Assembly (NCBI GenBank): GCA_014377145.1 | Contig: JACMQE010000145.1 | Span: 1-14,809 of the forward strand | Source of the DNA: Glaciimonas sp. | GTDB taxonomy: Bacteria > Pseudomonadota > Gammaproteobacteria > Burkholderiales > Burkholderiaceae | Direction of reading: 5' to 3' | DNA: 14,809 nucleotides | Part shown: positions 6,713-14,208 of the stretch, one piece after another | Position numbering within the stretch: the stretch's first letter is position 1 | How the letters are laid out: each line of letters begins with the position of its first letter | Position numbers and translations under genes: made by a program | The notes under the pieces: model-generated | Seen by the model: only the letters and a program-made list of their open reading frames with translations | Told to the model about the DNA's origin: nothing | The model's database searches: none

Positions 6713-9324
6713 TTTTTACTCAACTTTGGCGACGTAATTTCAAAAGATTTTGTTGGTAAGCCTACGCACCAGTTTTGCCACATTACGCGTAATGCACCAA
6801 TAACGCTTACCGCTATTAAATTAGGGTCTCTGAGCGGAGATGCGCTCAAACGGTTGCGCAAACTAGCTCTCAATCCTGCCAATTCATTTAAATTTTTGCT
6901 CCAGTAAATGGCCGTATTCACAAAATCGTCGTCTGTCCTAACTGCAAATTTTTGCAAACCAACATGAGATAAAATGCACACTCCGGTACGTCCAGCGATT
7001 GTTGTACCTACCTTGGTCAACGTCGGCACTCCCATCCATAGAGCATGCAACGTCGTCGTCCCGCCGTTATAAGGAAAAGTGTCTAAGCAAATATCCACTT
7101 TCTGTAGCTGCTCGAGATAAATATCAATATTGCACCGACCGAAAAAAATCAATCGATCTCGTTCAATTCCATATTCTTTAAAGATATTGATCAAATGTTG
7201 AAAGTTTCCATCTGAAGGTAAACCACCAAGAAAAAAATTACTGGACGGAACAGCAACTAACAATCGTGACCAAACTGCGACGACATCACGCGATATTTTA
7301 CTTATACGATTAAAACTGGCGAATGTTACATAACCGTTTAACAACGCTGGCAAAGGATTTACTTCAGGGCTGCGCTCATGAGGTTGGAAAGCTGCTGAAG
7401 CTGGTAAACGAACAAGTTTTTCTGAGAAAAATTGATCAAACTCACCCTCAGGTAGAAAATAACGATCGGTTAAGTAATAATCCATTGCATGCAATCCTGT
7501 CGTACCTGGATAACCGATCCAACTAATCTGCACAGGCGCTGCTTTATGCGCAAACACGACCAATCTATTCTTTGCGGTATGTCCTGACAAATCAAATAAA
7601 ATATCTATCCTATCTTCTTGTATTTTTTTTACAACTTCAACATCGGACAATGTATGAATTTTTGTCCAAAAATGAAATTTTTCTTTTAATTCGACCGTAA
7701 CATCATCGTCATTGATATTGTTTGCGTACGCATATAAATTGATACTTACGTTGTTTTTCAAATAATCGAGTATTGGTAAAATAAAAGTAGCGACAGCGTG
7801 GTTATAAAAATCTCCAGAAACGATTCCAACTCTTAAACATCGATCCAGCGTTTTATCATTATCATGTTTAGGCCACTGTGCAATTAAATCTCGCTCCACA
7901 CGCTCACCAAATCTTCGATGTTCGACAAACAGCTGTTCGGCACCACAAGCTGGACTTTCTCCTAGTAAAAATAAAATTGCAGTATTGGCCTCGTTATCAT
8001 TGGGATTTACCTCCATTGCTTTTCGAAAATAAGTCAACGTCGTGTCAGCGGGCTCATTTAAATTCCAACTAACATAACCAAGTAAGCGCTGTGGCCCACT
8101 CATGGCTGGATTGAACTCTGAGTATTTTTCAAAATACGGCCTCGCCTTCACGTACTGCTTCATTTCAAAATACACCACCCCTAAATTATTATAAGCATCT
8201 GGATAAGCAGGTTTTAATTCAATCGCGTGAAGAAAATGATCAACCGCACTATTGAACTCCTTGAGTTCATAACAAGCCAGGCCGAGAACGTTTTGCGCTT
8301 CGGCCATGGCAGGGTTGAGTTGAACAGCTTTAATTGCGATAGATTTCGCGTCGATATAGGCACGTTTAATAATCAGGACTAAAACAAGATTAATATATCC
8401 AAAAATAAAATCTCTGTGTTGCGCTATTAGCGCTCTAAAACAAGCCTCGGCCTCATCGAATTGGCCATTTGATCTGAGTAAGTTACCTAAATTGTTATAG
8501 GCCTCTAGCATGCTTGGATTTATACGGATTGCTTCGCGATAATGATGGTCAGCCAGCGCTATGTGCGCTAGTCGTCCGCAGCAAATTGCCAAATTGAAAT
8601 GAGCAACCGCATCATTTGGCAAAATTCTCACCGCATTTTCAAAACTGATTAAGGCCCCTGAAATATTGGCTAACTCAAGCAACGCAAGTCCGTTAAACTT
8701 CCAAGTGATACCGTTATTTTTATTTTTATTTATAGTTTTTTTTGTAAATTTCTCAAGCGCTTTAAACTCACTACGCTGAAACAAAATCGTCATTCGACTT
8801 ATTTCAGAAGATAACGATTTTTTGTCATTAACCAAGCCAGCAATAACATTATTAGTTGGCAATTTAATATTTTTATTGTCAACACCAAGATTATTTATAT
8901 CAAACTCTATTTCTTGAAATTCATCCGTGTGTTGTTTGCCGTCTGAAATCAAGTTATCTGAAATATAATAGGATCTTAGCTTTACTGCTTCATCAACAAG
9001 GCCTTGCTGACCGACTTTGTTTAGGATAGCTACATACTCATCCCAGTAAACAGGATTACTTGGCAATGCTCGTATTGCTGCCTCAATATGCTGTAACGCT
9101 TCTTCTATTTGCAAAGTATGAAAAAGAATTTTTGCTAAACAAAAATTCGCATCAGGATGATCTGGTGCATATTGCAAAACTAGCCGATAACAAGCTGCTT
9201 CTTTTACTTGATTATGGCCTTCGCCCGATGACTTTGCCAACGCCATTAGTTGAACAAGCTCCTGCTGAAAAGCAGCATCGAGAGCCTCTGTTTGAACATA
9301 ATTTGATTGAGTAACGTCGCTCAT
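6709..9324 (-). CDS. TPR-containing SPINDLY/OGT-family O-glycosyltransferase, probable flagellin glycosyltransferase
   Basis: An 871-residue GT41-type enzyme, first gene of the operon and divergent from fliC. Residues about 40-120 hold TPR-like helices, a charged Asn/Lys-rich linker follows (about 126-175), then a second TPR array (about 176-445) with several canonical AYNNLG repeats. The catalytic region (about 495-850) shows SGDFYNHAV with H509 at the position of human OGT His498, FDLSGHTAKNRL (577-588), APVQISWIGYPGTTG (596-610), FASFNRISK with K676 at the position of human Lys842, and CLDTFPYNGGTTTLHALWMGVP (746-767). It should transfer a sugar from a nucleotide donor to Ser/Thr hydroxyls, with the TPR superhelix holding the protein acceptor. 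The neighbouring Ser/Thr-rich flagellin is the obvious target. AAAGG lies eight bases upstream of the ATG. Donor sugar unknown; the family default is UDP-GlcNAc, while the operon suggests an activated amino-deoxy sugar. Confidence 0.92.
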   Translation of the reverse strand: MSDVTQSNYVQTEALDAAFQQELVQLMALAKSSGEGHNQVKEAACYRLVLQYAPDHPDANFCLAKILFHTLQIEEALQHIEAAIRALPSNPVYWDEYVAILNKVGQQGLVDEAVKLRSYYISDNLISDGKQHTDEFQEIEFDINNLGVDNKNIKLPTNNVIAGLVNDKKSLSSEISRMTILFQRSEFKALEKFTKKTINKNKNNGITWKFNGLALLELANISGALISFENAVRILPNDAVAHFNLAICCGRLAHIALADHHYREAIRINPSMLEAYNNLGNLLRSNGQFDEAEACFRALIAQHRDFIFGYINLVLVLIIKRAYIDAKSIAIKAVQLNPAMAEAQNVLGLACYELKEFNSAVDHFLHAIELKPAYPDAYNNLGVVYFEMKQYVKARPYFEKYSEFNPAMSGPQRLLGYVSWNLNEPADTTLTYFRKAMEVNPNDNEANTAILFLLGESPACGAEQLFVEHRRFGERVERDLIAQWPKHDNDKTLDRCLRVGIVSGDFYNHAVATFILPILDYLKNNVSINLYAYANNINDDDVTVELKEKFHFWTKIHTLSDVEVVKKIQEDRIDILFDLSGHTAKNRLVVFAHKAAPVQISWIGYPGTTGLHAMDYYLTDRYFLPEGEFDQFFSEKLVRLPASAAFQPHERSPEVNPLPALLNGYVTFASFNRISKISRDVVAVWSRLLVAVPSSNFFLGGLPSDGNFQHLINIFKEYGIERDRLIFFGRCNIDIYLEQLQKVDICLDTFPYNGGTTTLHALWMGVPTLTKVGTTIAGRTGVCILSHVGLQKFAVRTDDDFVNTAIYWSKNLNELAGLRASLRNRLSASPLRDPNLIAVSVIGALRVMWQNWCVGLPTKSFEITSPKLSKK

Positions 9325-9376
9325 TGCCGCCTTTATCTAATTGGCATCACATTGAATGTTCTCATTACGGCAATTT

Positions 9377-9405
9377 ATTATCGTAAAAATAATAATTCAC
9401 GGCAA
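9377..9405 (-). promoter_or_regulatory. Possible sigma-70 promoter of the glycan operon
   Basis: On the minus strand TTGCCG (9405-9400) and GATAAT (9382-9377) stand 17 bases apart, matching four of six and five of six consensus positions. This would give a leader of about 45 bases before the ATG at 9324. The region is AT-rich, so a chance match is possible. No sigma-28 or sigma-54 promoter was found for this operon. Confidence 0.4.
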
Positions 9406-9585
9406 AAAACATCATTGAATGCGATTCGATCTCACACCAATACAACTTAGAATAACAAATTTCGGCATGAAATAAACACAGAATAAGCTGATATTTACCC
9501 TCAAGTATTTCGATTTGATGTCGTGGAACGGAACTAAAACTAAAACTTTACACACAAAATAAAATATTTACTTGGGGAAATTCAT

Positions 9586-9612
9586 TAAACTTTTTAAAAG
9601 ACTGTCCGATAC
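9586..9612 (+). promoter_or_regulatory. FliA (sigma-28) promoter of fliC
   Basis: TAAACTTT (9586-9593), an 11-base spacer, then TCCGATAC (9605-9612). This agrees with the sigma-28 consensus TAAAGTTT-N11-GCCGATAA at 13 of 16 positions with exact spacing. Transcription would start near 9619, leaving a leader of about 86 bases. It places fliC among the late class flagellar genes. Confidence 0.75.
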
Positions 9613-9704
9613 CTGATAGCAACGGCGGTCCGATAATTAAAGATGGACAGACCAAAGTTTAAGGCGAGAGCCAAATTCATTTAACTTAGGTAAGGGGAAT
9701 AAAA

Positions 9705-11528
9705 ATGTCTTCAGTTATCAATACAAATATTGCTTCGCTCAATGCGCAACGCAATTTAAGCACTTCACAAGCTTCACTCAACACATCCTTGCAACGCTTA
9801 TCTTCTGGTCTGCGCATTAATAGCGCAAAAGACGATGCAGCTGGTTTGGCAATTTCAGAACGTTTCACCTCGCAAATTGGCGGCACTAACCAAGCTGTAC
9901 GTAATGCAAATGATGGTATATCACTTGCGCAAACAGCTGAGGGAGACTTAGCGCAAATTGGCTCTAACTTGCAACGTATCCGCGATCTAGCTGTTCAATC
10001 AGCAAATGCGTCTAATAGCGCATCAGATCGTGCAGCGATCAACAACGAAGCAACTCAACTTATTTCTGAAATTGACCGTGTTGCAAGCGGCTCCAACTTC
10101 AATGGCGTGAGTTTACTGAACGGTACTTTTAACAAACAATCTTTTCAAGTGGGCGCAAATGGGACTGCAAATGACAGGATTGATGTTGCATCAATCGCAA
10201 GTGCAAAATCTTCGTCCTTAGGCGTTGGTGCAGGCTCAAGTTATACAACAAGTCTTTCGGGCGGCACAAATGGCGTTGGTGGATTTAGCTCTGGCGACTT
10301 GGTCATTAACGGCTTTAACGTTGGTGCAACGAGTAATGATGGCGTTTCTTACGCAGATGCAAAAGGTAGCGCGATTGCCAAAGCAGCCGCCATTAATACC
10401 GCAAGCGGCTCAACGGGTGTTACTGCAACAGTAAATGCAACGACAACAACAGGCACAGCTGCAACCGGTTTTGCCACAGCGATCACTGCTGGGGCAGTAT
10501 TGATTAATGGCACTGATATAGGTGCACTGGCTGCGGCTGGTAGTGCTGCAGAACGCGGAGCACAAGTCACCGCAGCAATTAATTCCAAATCTAGTCAAAC
10601 TGGTGTTACTGCAACATTTGATTCATCTACGGGTGCTGTTGATTTGGCAGCAGCAGACGGTAGAAATATCACGGTATCTAAAACTGATGCGTCTTCAGGT
10701 CTTGCCGCAACAGTAACTGGCTTAGGAAGTACCACTGCAGGTTCGGCAACTGCTGTCAGCACAGCAGCGGTTACAACAACTACGGCTGGTACGCTTAAGC
10801 TCAGTTCAACAAGCTCAGCTGGTATTGTTCTTGCGAACGGAGGTGCTGGTGCAGCAACTAGCGGTACAACCATCACAACGACAAGTGCTATCAGCATTGC
10901 ATCAGGTGACATCCAAATTAACGGCGTGGATATCGGCGCAATTACTGGTGGTGCATCTGCAACATTGAATGGTGCAGCGATTGCTGACGCGATCAATTTA
11001 AAAACTAAAGATACGGGCGTTACAGCAGCAAACGCAGCTGGCGTTGTGACTTTAACCAGCTCACAAAACGCTGGCTACACCTTTACTATTAAAGGTACTG
11101 CTGCAGTTACTGCAGATACTGGTTTTAGTGCTGGCACTACCACTGTTGCCGGTAAAGGTGCCACAGCTGCAGGGCTCACCGCTGGAGCAACAGCGGCAAC
11201 GACAACCGTTGGTGCTGGTGTCTCTTCGCTTGACTTAACGACTGCATCTGGTGCCACCGCAGCATTAGCAACAATTGACTCGGCGCTTTCCTCAATCAAT
11301 AGTTCGCGTGCTTCTTTGGGTGCTTACCAAAACCGTTTTGCATCTGCGGTCAGCAGCTTGCAAACGACAGGCGAAAACTTGACAGCATCACGTAGCCGTA
11401 TTCGCGATGCAGATTTTGCACAAGAAACAGCACAATTGACTCGCGGTCAAGTATTGCAACAAGCCGGCACAGCGATCTTGGCACAGGCAAATGCTTTGCC
11501 ACAGGGTGTTCTGGCACTTCTGCGGTAA
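9705..11528 (+). CDS. fliC: Flagellin
   Basis: A 607-residue flagellin, the subunit of the flagellar filament, exported through the flagellar type III apparatus. The conserved N-terminal D0/D1 region (1-170) includes INTNIASLNAQRNL and LQRLSSGLRINSAKDDAAGLAIS. The C-terminal D1/D0 region (about 508-607) includes SRIRDADFAQETAQLTR and ends ANALPQGVLALLR. Between them lies a long variable region rich in Ala, Thr, Ser and Gly, with three flagellin hook IN motifs starting GDLVINGFNVG (198), GAVLINGTDIG (263) and GDIQINGVDIG (401). This surface-exposed part has many potential O-glycosylation sites. It is longer than a minimal flagellin of under 300 residues and somewhat longer than E. coli-type subunits. 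The ATG has AAGGGGA six bases upstream and a sigma-28 promoter further up. A hairpin terminator follows. No lysine-methylase gene is visible nearby; the glycan operon is divergent. Confidence 0.97.
   Translation: MSSVINTNIASLNAQRNLSTSQASLNTSLQRLSSGLRINSAKDDAAGLAISERFTSQIGGTNQAVRNANDGISLAQTAEGDLAQIGSNLQRIRDLAVQSANASNSASDRAAINNEATQLISEIDRVASGSNFNGVSLLNGTFNKQSFQVGANGTANDRIDVASIASAKSSSLGVGAGSSYTTSLSGGTNGVGGFSSGDLVINGFNVGATSNDGVSYADAKGSAIAKAAAINTASGSTGVTATVNATTTTGTAATGFATAITAGAVLINGTDIGALAAAGSAAERGAQVTAAINSKSSQTGVTATFDSSTGAVDLAAADGRNITVSKTDASSGLAATVTGLGSTTAGSATAVSTAAVTTTTAGTLKLSSTSSAGIVLANGGAGAATSGTTITTTSAISIASGDIQINGVDIGAITGGASATLNGAAIADAINLKTKDTGVTAANAAGVVTLTSSQNAGYTFTIKGTAAVTADTGFSAGTTTVAGKGATAAGLTAGATAATTTVGAGVSSLDLTTASGATAALATIDSALSSINSSRASLGAYQNRFASAVSSLQTTGENLTASRSRIRDADFAQETAQLTRGQVLQQAGTAILAQANALPQGVLALLR
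10296..11030 (+). repeat. Three flagellin hook IN motif repeats within fliC
   Basis: Encoded repeats cover residues 198-241, 263-304 and 401-442 (bases 10296-10427, 10491-10616 and 10905-11030). Each starts with a G-x-x-x-I-N-G-x-x-I/V-G strand pair, continues with an Ala-rich helix containing AAIN or ADAIN, and ends TGVTA. The first two copies also share the 15-base DNA identity GGTGTTACTGCAACA at 10416-10430 and 10602-10616. The third is more diverged. Confidence 0.75.
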
Positions 11529-11570
11529 TCAACAATGAAAGAGGACTAGTTCTTCATTGACAAAATGCAA

Positions 11571-11606
11571 TCCCCTGTTCAATTTATTTGACCAGGGGAA
11601 TTTTAC
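11571..11606 (+). terminator. Terminator or attenuator between fliC and flaG
   Basis: TCCCCTG (11571-11577) pairs with CAGGGGA (11593-11599). An inner TCAA/TTGA pairing (11579-11582 with 11588-11591) extends the stem and leaves a five-base loop. ATTTTACTT follows. It ends about 15 bases before the flaG ATG, so partial read-through would supply flaG at a lower level than fliC. A weaker hairpin CAATGAA/TTCATTG (11533-11539, 11553-11559) lies just before it. Confidence 0.65.
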
Positions 11607-11620
11607 TTAAGGAAACAATC

Positions 11621-12001
11621 ATGAGTATCCCATCATTAGGAAATCAAATAGCATCTGGAATACCAATTTCAGACAATATCCCGACCTCGAATACGACTCA
11701 ACAATTTGCTAAAGCTTCGGCACCATTGGAAAGCAATAATCCAGTTACGCAATCGGATCGAGTTTCCAAAGTAGCTACAATCGAGCAAGTGACCAAGGCC
11801 GTACAAGACATTAACAATGCGATTCAGGCAACTTCACAAGGTCTTGAATTTAGTGTCGACAAAAGCGCACACGAAGTTATCGTAAAGCTCATCGATCAGC
11901 AAACTAAACAAGTACTTCGTCAAATTCCGACTCAAGAAGCACTGGAAATTGCTAAGTCGCTCGATAAATTGCAAGGCTTACTCATTAAACAAACCGCGTA
12001 G
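11621..12001 (+). CDS. flaG: FlaG family flagellar protein
   Basis: A 126-residue FlaG protein. The conserved C-terminal core (about 58-122) has LEFSVDKSAHEVIVKLIDQQTK (75-96), then VLRQIPTQEALEIAKSLDKLQGLL (98-121), matching the family pattern FSVDE-x-T-VVKVID-T-EVIRQIP. The first 50 residues are polar and probably disordered. FlaG is found between fliC and fliD in many bacteria and affects filament length, but its mechanism is not settled. The ATG at 11621 is chosen because AAGGAAA stands seven bases upstream; a TTG 33 bases earlier in the same frame lies inside the terminator hairpin and is unlikely. It depends on read-through from fliC or an unseen promoter. A hairpin overlapping the fliD promoter probably ends its transcript. 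Confidence 0.93.
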   Translation: MSIPSLGNQIASGIPISDNIPTSNTTQQFAKASAPLESNNPVTQSDRVSKVATIEQVTKAVQDINNAIQATSQGLEFSVDKSAHEVIVKLIDQQTKQVLRQIPTQEALEIAKSLDKLQGLLIKQTA

Positions 12002-12033
12002 TTTATAAATAATGCTTAGATTAAAAACAAACG

Positions 12034-12066
12034 GGCAAATCCCCTTCTAAAGTTTGATTTGCCTTT
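12034..12066 (+). terminator. Hairpin terminator of flaG, overlapping the fliD promoter
   Basis: GGCAAATC (12034-12041) and GATTTGCC (12056-12063) form an eight-base perfect stem with a 14-base loop, followed by only three T before GCCG. The short T-run makes termination partial at best. The loop contains the sigma-28 -35 element and the right arm lies in the promoter spacer. Confidence 0.5.
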
Positions 12067-12074
12067 GCCGATAA
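12048..12074 (+). promoter_or_regulatory. Perfect-consensus FliA (sigma-28) promoter of fliD-fliS-fliT
   Basis: TAAAGTTT (12048-12055), an 11-base spacer, GCCGATAA (12067-12074): all 16 positions of the enterobacterial sigma-28 consensus match. The start of transcription would be near 12081, giving a leader of about 28 bases to the GTG at 12109. It makes fliD, fliS and probably fliT a late flagellar operon with its own promoter. Confidence 0.93.
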
Positions 12075-12108
12075 TCTAGTACAGTGTTATCAAGCAAAGG
12101 AGAGTCAA

Positions 12109-14175
12109 GTGGGCATTCAATCAACAGGTATCGGTTCGGGTCTGGACGTAACAACTCTCATCACTAAACTGATGCAAGTAGAGAGCCAACCACTAACGGC
12201 ATTAGCAACTAAAGAAGCTAGCTTTCAAGCCAAATTATCTGCCTATGGAACCCTCAATAGCGCTGTTAGCGGATTTCAAAGTGCCCTTACATCACTAAGT
12301 AAACCAACTACGTTTCAGTCCCTTTCAGGAACATCTAGCGATGCGACTATTGCATCGGCATCAGCATCTAGTGCTGCAAGTGCTGGATCATATAGCATAA
12401 CCGTTACCAAACTGGCACAAGCGCAAGGCATTTCAAGTATCGGAAAAGTAAGCTCTACTGATGCTATCGGAGATGGTGTAGCTACCACCTTGACGTTTCA
12501 ATTTGGTACGATTGTTGGCACGATTGATACTGCCACGACTACGCCAGGTCCACCACCACTACCCAACCCTAATTTAGGTAAATATCAGGCTGGCGCTACG
12601 TTCACTCAAGATGCGAACCAAACGACAGGTACAGTGACAATTGATAGTAAAAATAATTCGTTACAAGGTATTAGAGACGCTGTTAATGCGGCCAATGTTG
12701 GAGTAAGTGCCTCTATCGTCGGGGATGGCAGTGCCACGCCATACCATTTGGTACTAAACTCGAGCAAAACTGGTTTGGCATCAAGCCTTAAGATTACCGG
12801 CACTGGTGGTGATGGGGCCGTGACGAACCTAGTTGGCAATGATCCAGCCGGGGTGCAGAATTTTACAGAAGTGACTGCCGCACAAAATGCTGAACTTAAA
12901 ATAAATGGAATAAACATTACGAGTGCCGCAAATAGCGTTTCTGGCGCTATTCAAGGCGTCTCTATTAATTTGACCAAAGTTGGTACTACCTCTGTTTCTG
13001 TGTCCGCTAATACCAGTGCAATACAAACTGGAGTAACCAGCTTTGTAAAGGCGTATAACGACCTGAACACGACGATAAAGTCCTTATCTGGATACAATGC
13101 CAGTACAAAAAAGGGAGGATTGCTGCTGGGCGACTCGACTACGCAAGGCATTCAAAACCAGATACGCAATACATTATCTACCGCAGTCAATGGATTAGGA
13201 GGTGGATTTACTAATTTAACGCAGATTGGGGTGAGTTTTCAAAAAGATGGCTCACTTACCCTGGATGCAGAAAAATTGACAGCTGCTTTAAGTACTAATT
13301 ACTCCGACGTCGGTGGATTATTTGCCTCAATAGGTAAAGCGTCTGACAGTTTGATCAGTATTGCAGGGTCAAGCAGCGCAACAAAACCAGGTAGTTACGC
13401 TTTAGTTGTTAACCAAGTGTCAACACAAGGTATATTGACCGGAAATTCCCCCCCTGCCGAACCAATTACGATTGCACTTAACACCACATTGAGTGTGACC
13501 CTAGATGGCATCAATGCCAGCGTCAGTCTGGCTGCTGGCACGAGTTACACAAGAGCGCAATTAGCAACGTTATTACAGACATCGATCAACGGAAACACCG
13601 CGTTTTCGTCCGCTGGATCATCGATTGTTGCGAGCATAGATGGCAATAATAATTTGGTTCTCAAATCAAATAAATATGGCTCAACATCGAGTATCAGTAT
13701 AGCCAACGGCTCTAGTGGAACAACCGCCAGCTCATTAATCGGAAGTGCACCAATTTTGAGCAATGGAGTCAATGTTGCGGGGACACTAAATGGAATATCC
13801 GCAATCGGTTCTGGACAAACACTAACGGGTGCAAAGGGAACCGATGCTGAAGGGCTTCAACTATTAGTTGCGGGAGGGACCCAAACTGCTAGAGGAACAA
13901 TCAATTTTTCGCGCGGTTATGCGTTTCAACTCGATAAGCTACTAAGTGGCTTTGTTGGCAGCAGCGGTACTATTTCAAGTTCAACCACAGGCGTTAACAA
14001 CAGCATTAAAGAAATTGGGAAGCAAAGGGTGACGTTAAACAATCGATTATTTGATATCGAGGCAAGATACCGTGCCCAATTCACCGCGTTAGATAAAGTA
14101 ATTAGTAGTCTAAATAATACAAGTACATTTTTGACACAGCAACTTGCAGCACTTAGTGGCACAACTAAATTTTAG
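12109..14175 (+). CDS. fliD: Flagellar filament cap protein FliD (hook-associated protein 2)
   Basis: A 688-residue FliD, which forms the pentameric cap that guides flagellin assembly at the filament tip. The start is GTG at 12109, supported by AAAGGAG six bases before it and by the family's N-terminal GIGSGLDVTTLITKLMQVE (7-25). FliD_N covers about 8-105. Residues 258-292 (NAELKINGINITSAANSVSG and on) are the middle IN-type motif. FliD_C starts near 300 (TSFVKAYNDLN) and resumes after about 580, ending with the coiled-coil segment IEARYRAQFTALDKVISSLN (650-669). It is far longer than the roughly 450-480 residues of enterobacterial FliD because about 170 residues are inserted at about 415-590. 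These resemble the protein's own residues 92-290. Its own sigma-28 promoter lies directly upstream, and fliS follows after 33 bases. Confidence 0.96.
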   Translation: MGIQSTGIGSGLDVTTLITKLMQVESQPLTALATKEASFQAKLSAYGTLNSAVSGFQSALTSLSKPTTFQSLSGTSSDATIASASASSAASAGSYSITVTKLAQAQGISSIGKVSSTDAIGDGVATTLTFQFGTIVGTIDTATTTPGPPPLPNPNLGKYQAGATFTQDANQTTGTVTIDSKNNSLQGIRDAVNAANVGVSASIVGDGSATPYHLVLNSSKTGLASSLKITGTGGDGAVTNLVGNDPAGVQNFTEVTAAQNAELKINGINITSAANSVSGAIQGVSINLTKVGTTSVSVSANTSAIQTGVTSFVKAYNDLNTTIKSLSGYNASTKKGGLLLGDSTTQGIQNQIRNTLSTAVNGLGGGFTNLTQIGVSFQKDGSLTLDAEKLTAALSTNYSDVGGLFASIGKASDSLISIAGSSSATKPGSYALVVNQVSTQGILTGNSPPAEPITIALNTTLSVTLDGINASVSLAAGTSYTRAQLATLLQTSINGNTAFSSAGSSIVASIDGNNNLVLKSNKYGSTSSISIANGSSGTTASSLIGSAPILSNGVNVAGTLNGISAIGSGQTLTGAKGTDAEGLQLLVAGGTQTARGTINFSRGYAFQLDKLLSGFVGSSGTISSSTTGVNNSIKEIGKQRVTLNNRLFDIEARYRAQFTALDKVISSLNNTSTFLTQQLAALSGTTKF

Positions 14176-14208
14176 TCTGCTTTTAGAAAAAAATAGAGGA
14201 ATATCGAT

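Larger units (their letters stand above)
9325..9704. other. Divergent intergenic region between the glycan operon and fliC
   Basis: A 380-base AT-rich region without a credible gene. It separates the starts of the OGT-like gene (minus) and fliC (plus) and must hold promoters for both. The fliC side carries a sigma-28 promoter (9586-9612) and a leader of about 86 bases with a repeated GTCCGATA (9604-9611 and 9628-9635). The operon side has a possible sigma-70 promoter (9377-9405). The stretch 9420-9585 shows only AT-rich sequence with a short repeated ACTAAA near 9533-9544; I see no further site there. Confidence 0.8.

Noticed and set aside
9342..9356. Sigma-54-like TGGCA-N5-TTGAA on the plus strand
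   Set aside because: The -12 element lacks the essential GC (TTGAA instead of TTGCA), it lies about 350 bases from fliC, and a good sigma-28 site is closer.
9653..9679. Second sigma-28 candidate starting CAAAGTTT in the fliC leader
   Set aside because: The -35 half is good, but the sequence 11 bases later is CAAATTCA, which does not match GCCGATAA.
10349..10996. Minus-strand open frames inside fliC (10349-10588 and 10595-10996)
   Set aside because: They are antisense shadows of the Ala/Thr-rich flagellin codons: composition is Val/Ala/Pro-biased, with no family motif and no ribosome site.
11588..11620. In-frame TTG start for flaG 33 bases upstream
   Set aside because: It lies inside the terminator hairpin and has no ribosome site, whereas the ATG at 11621 has AAGGAAA.
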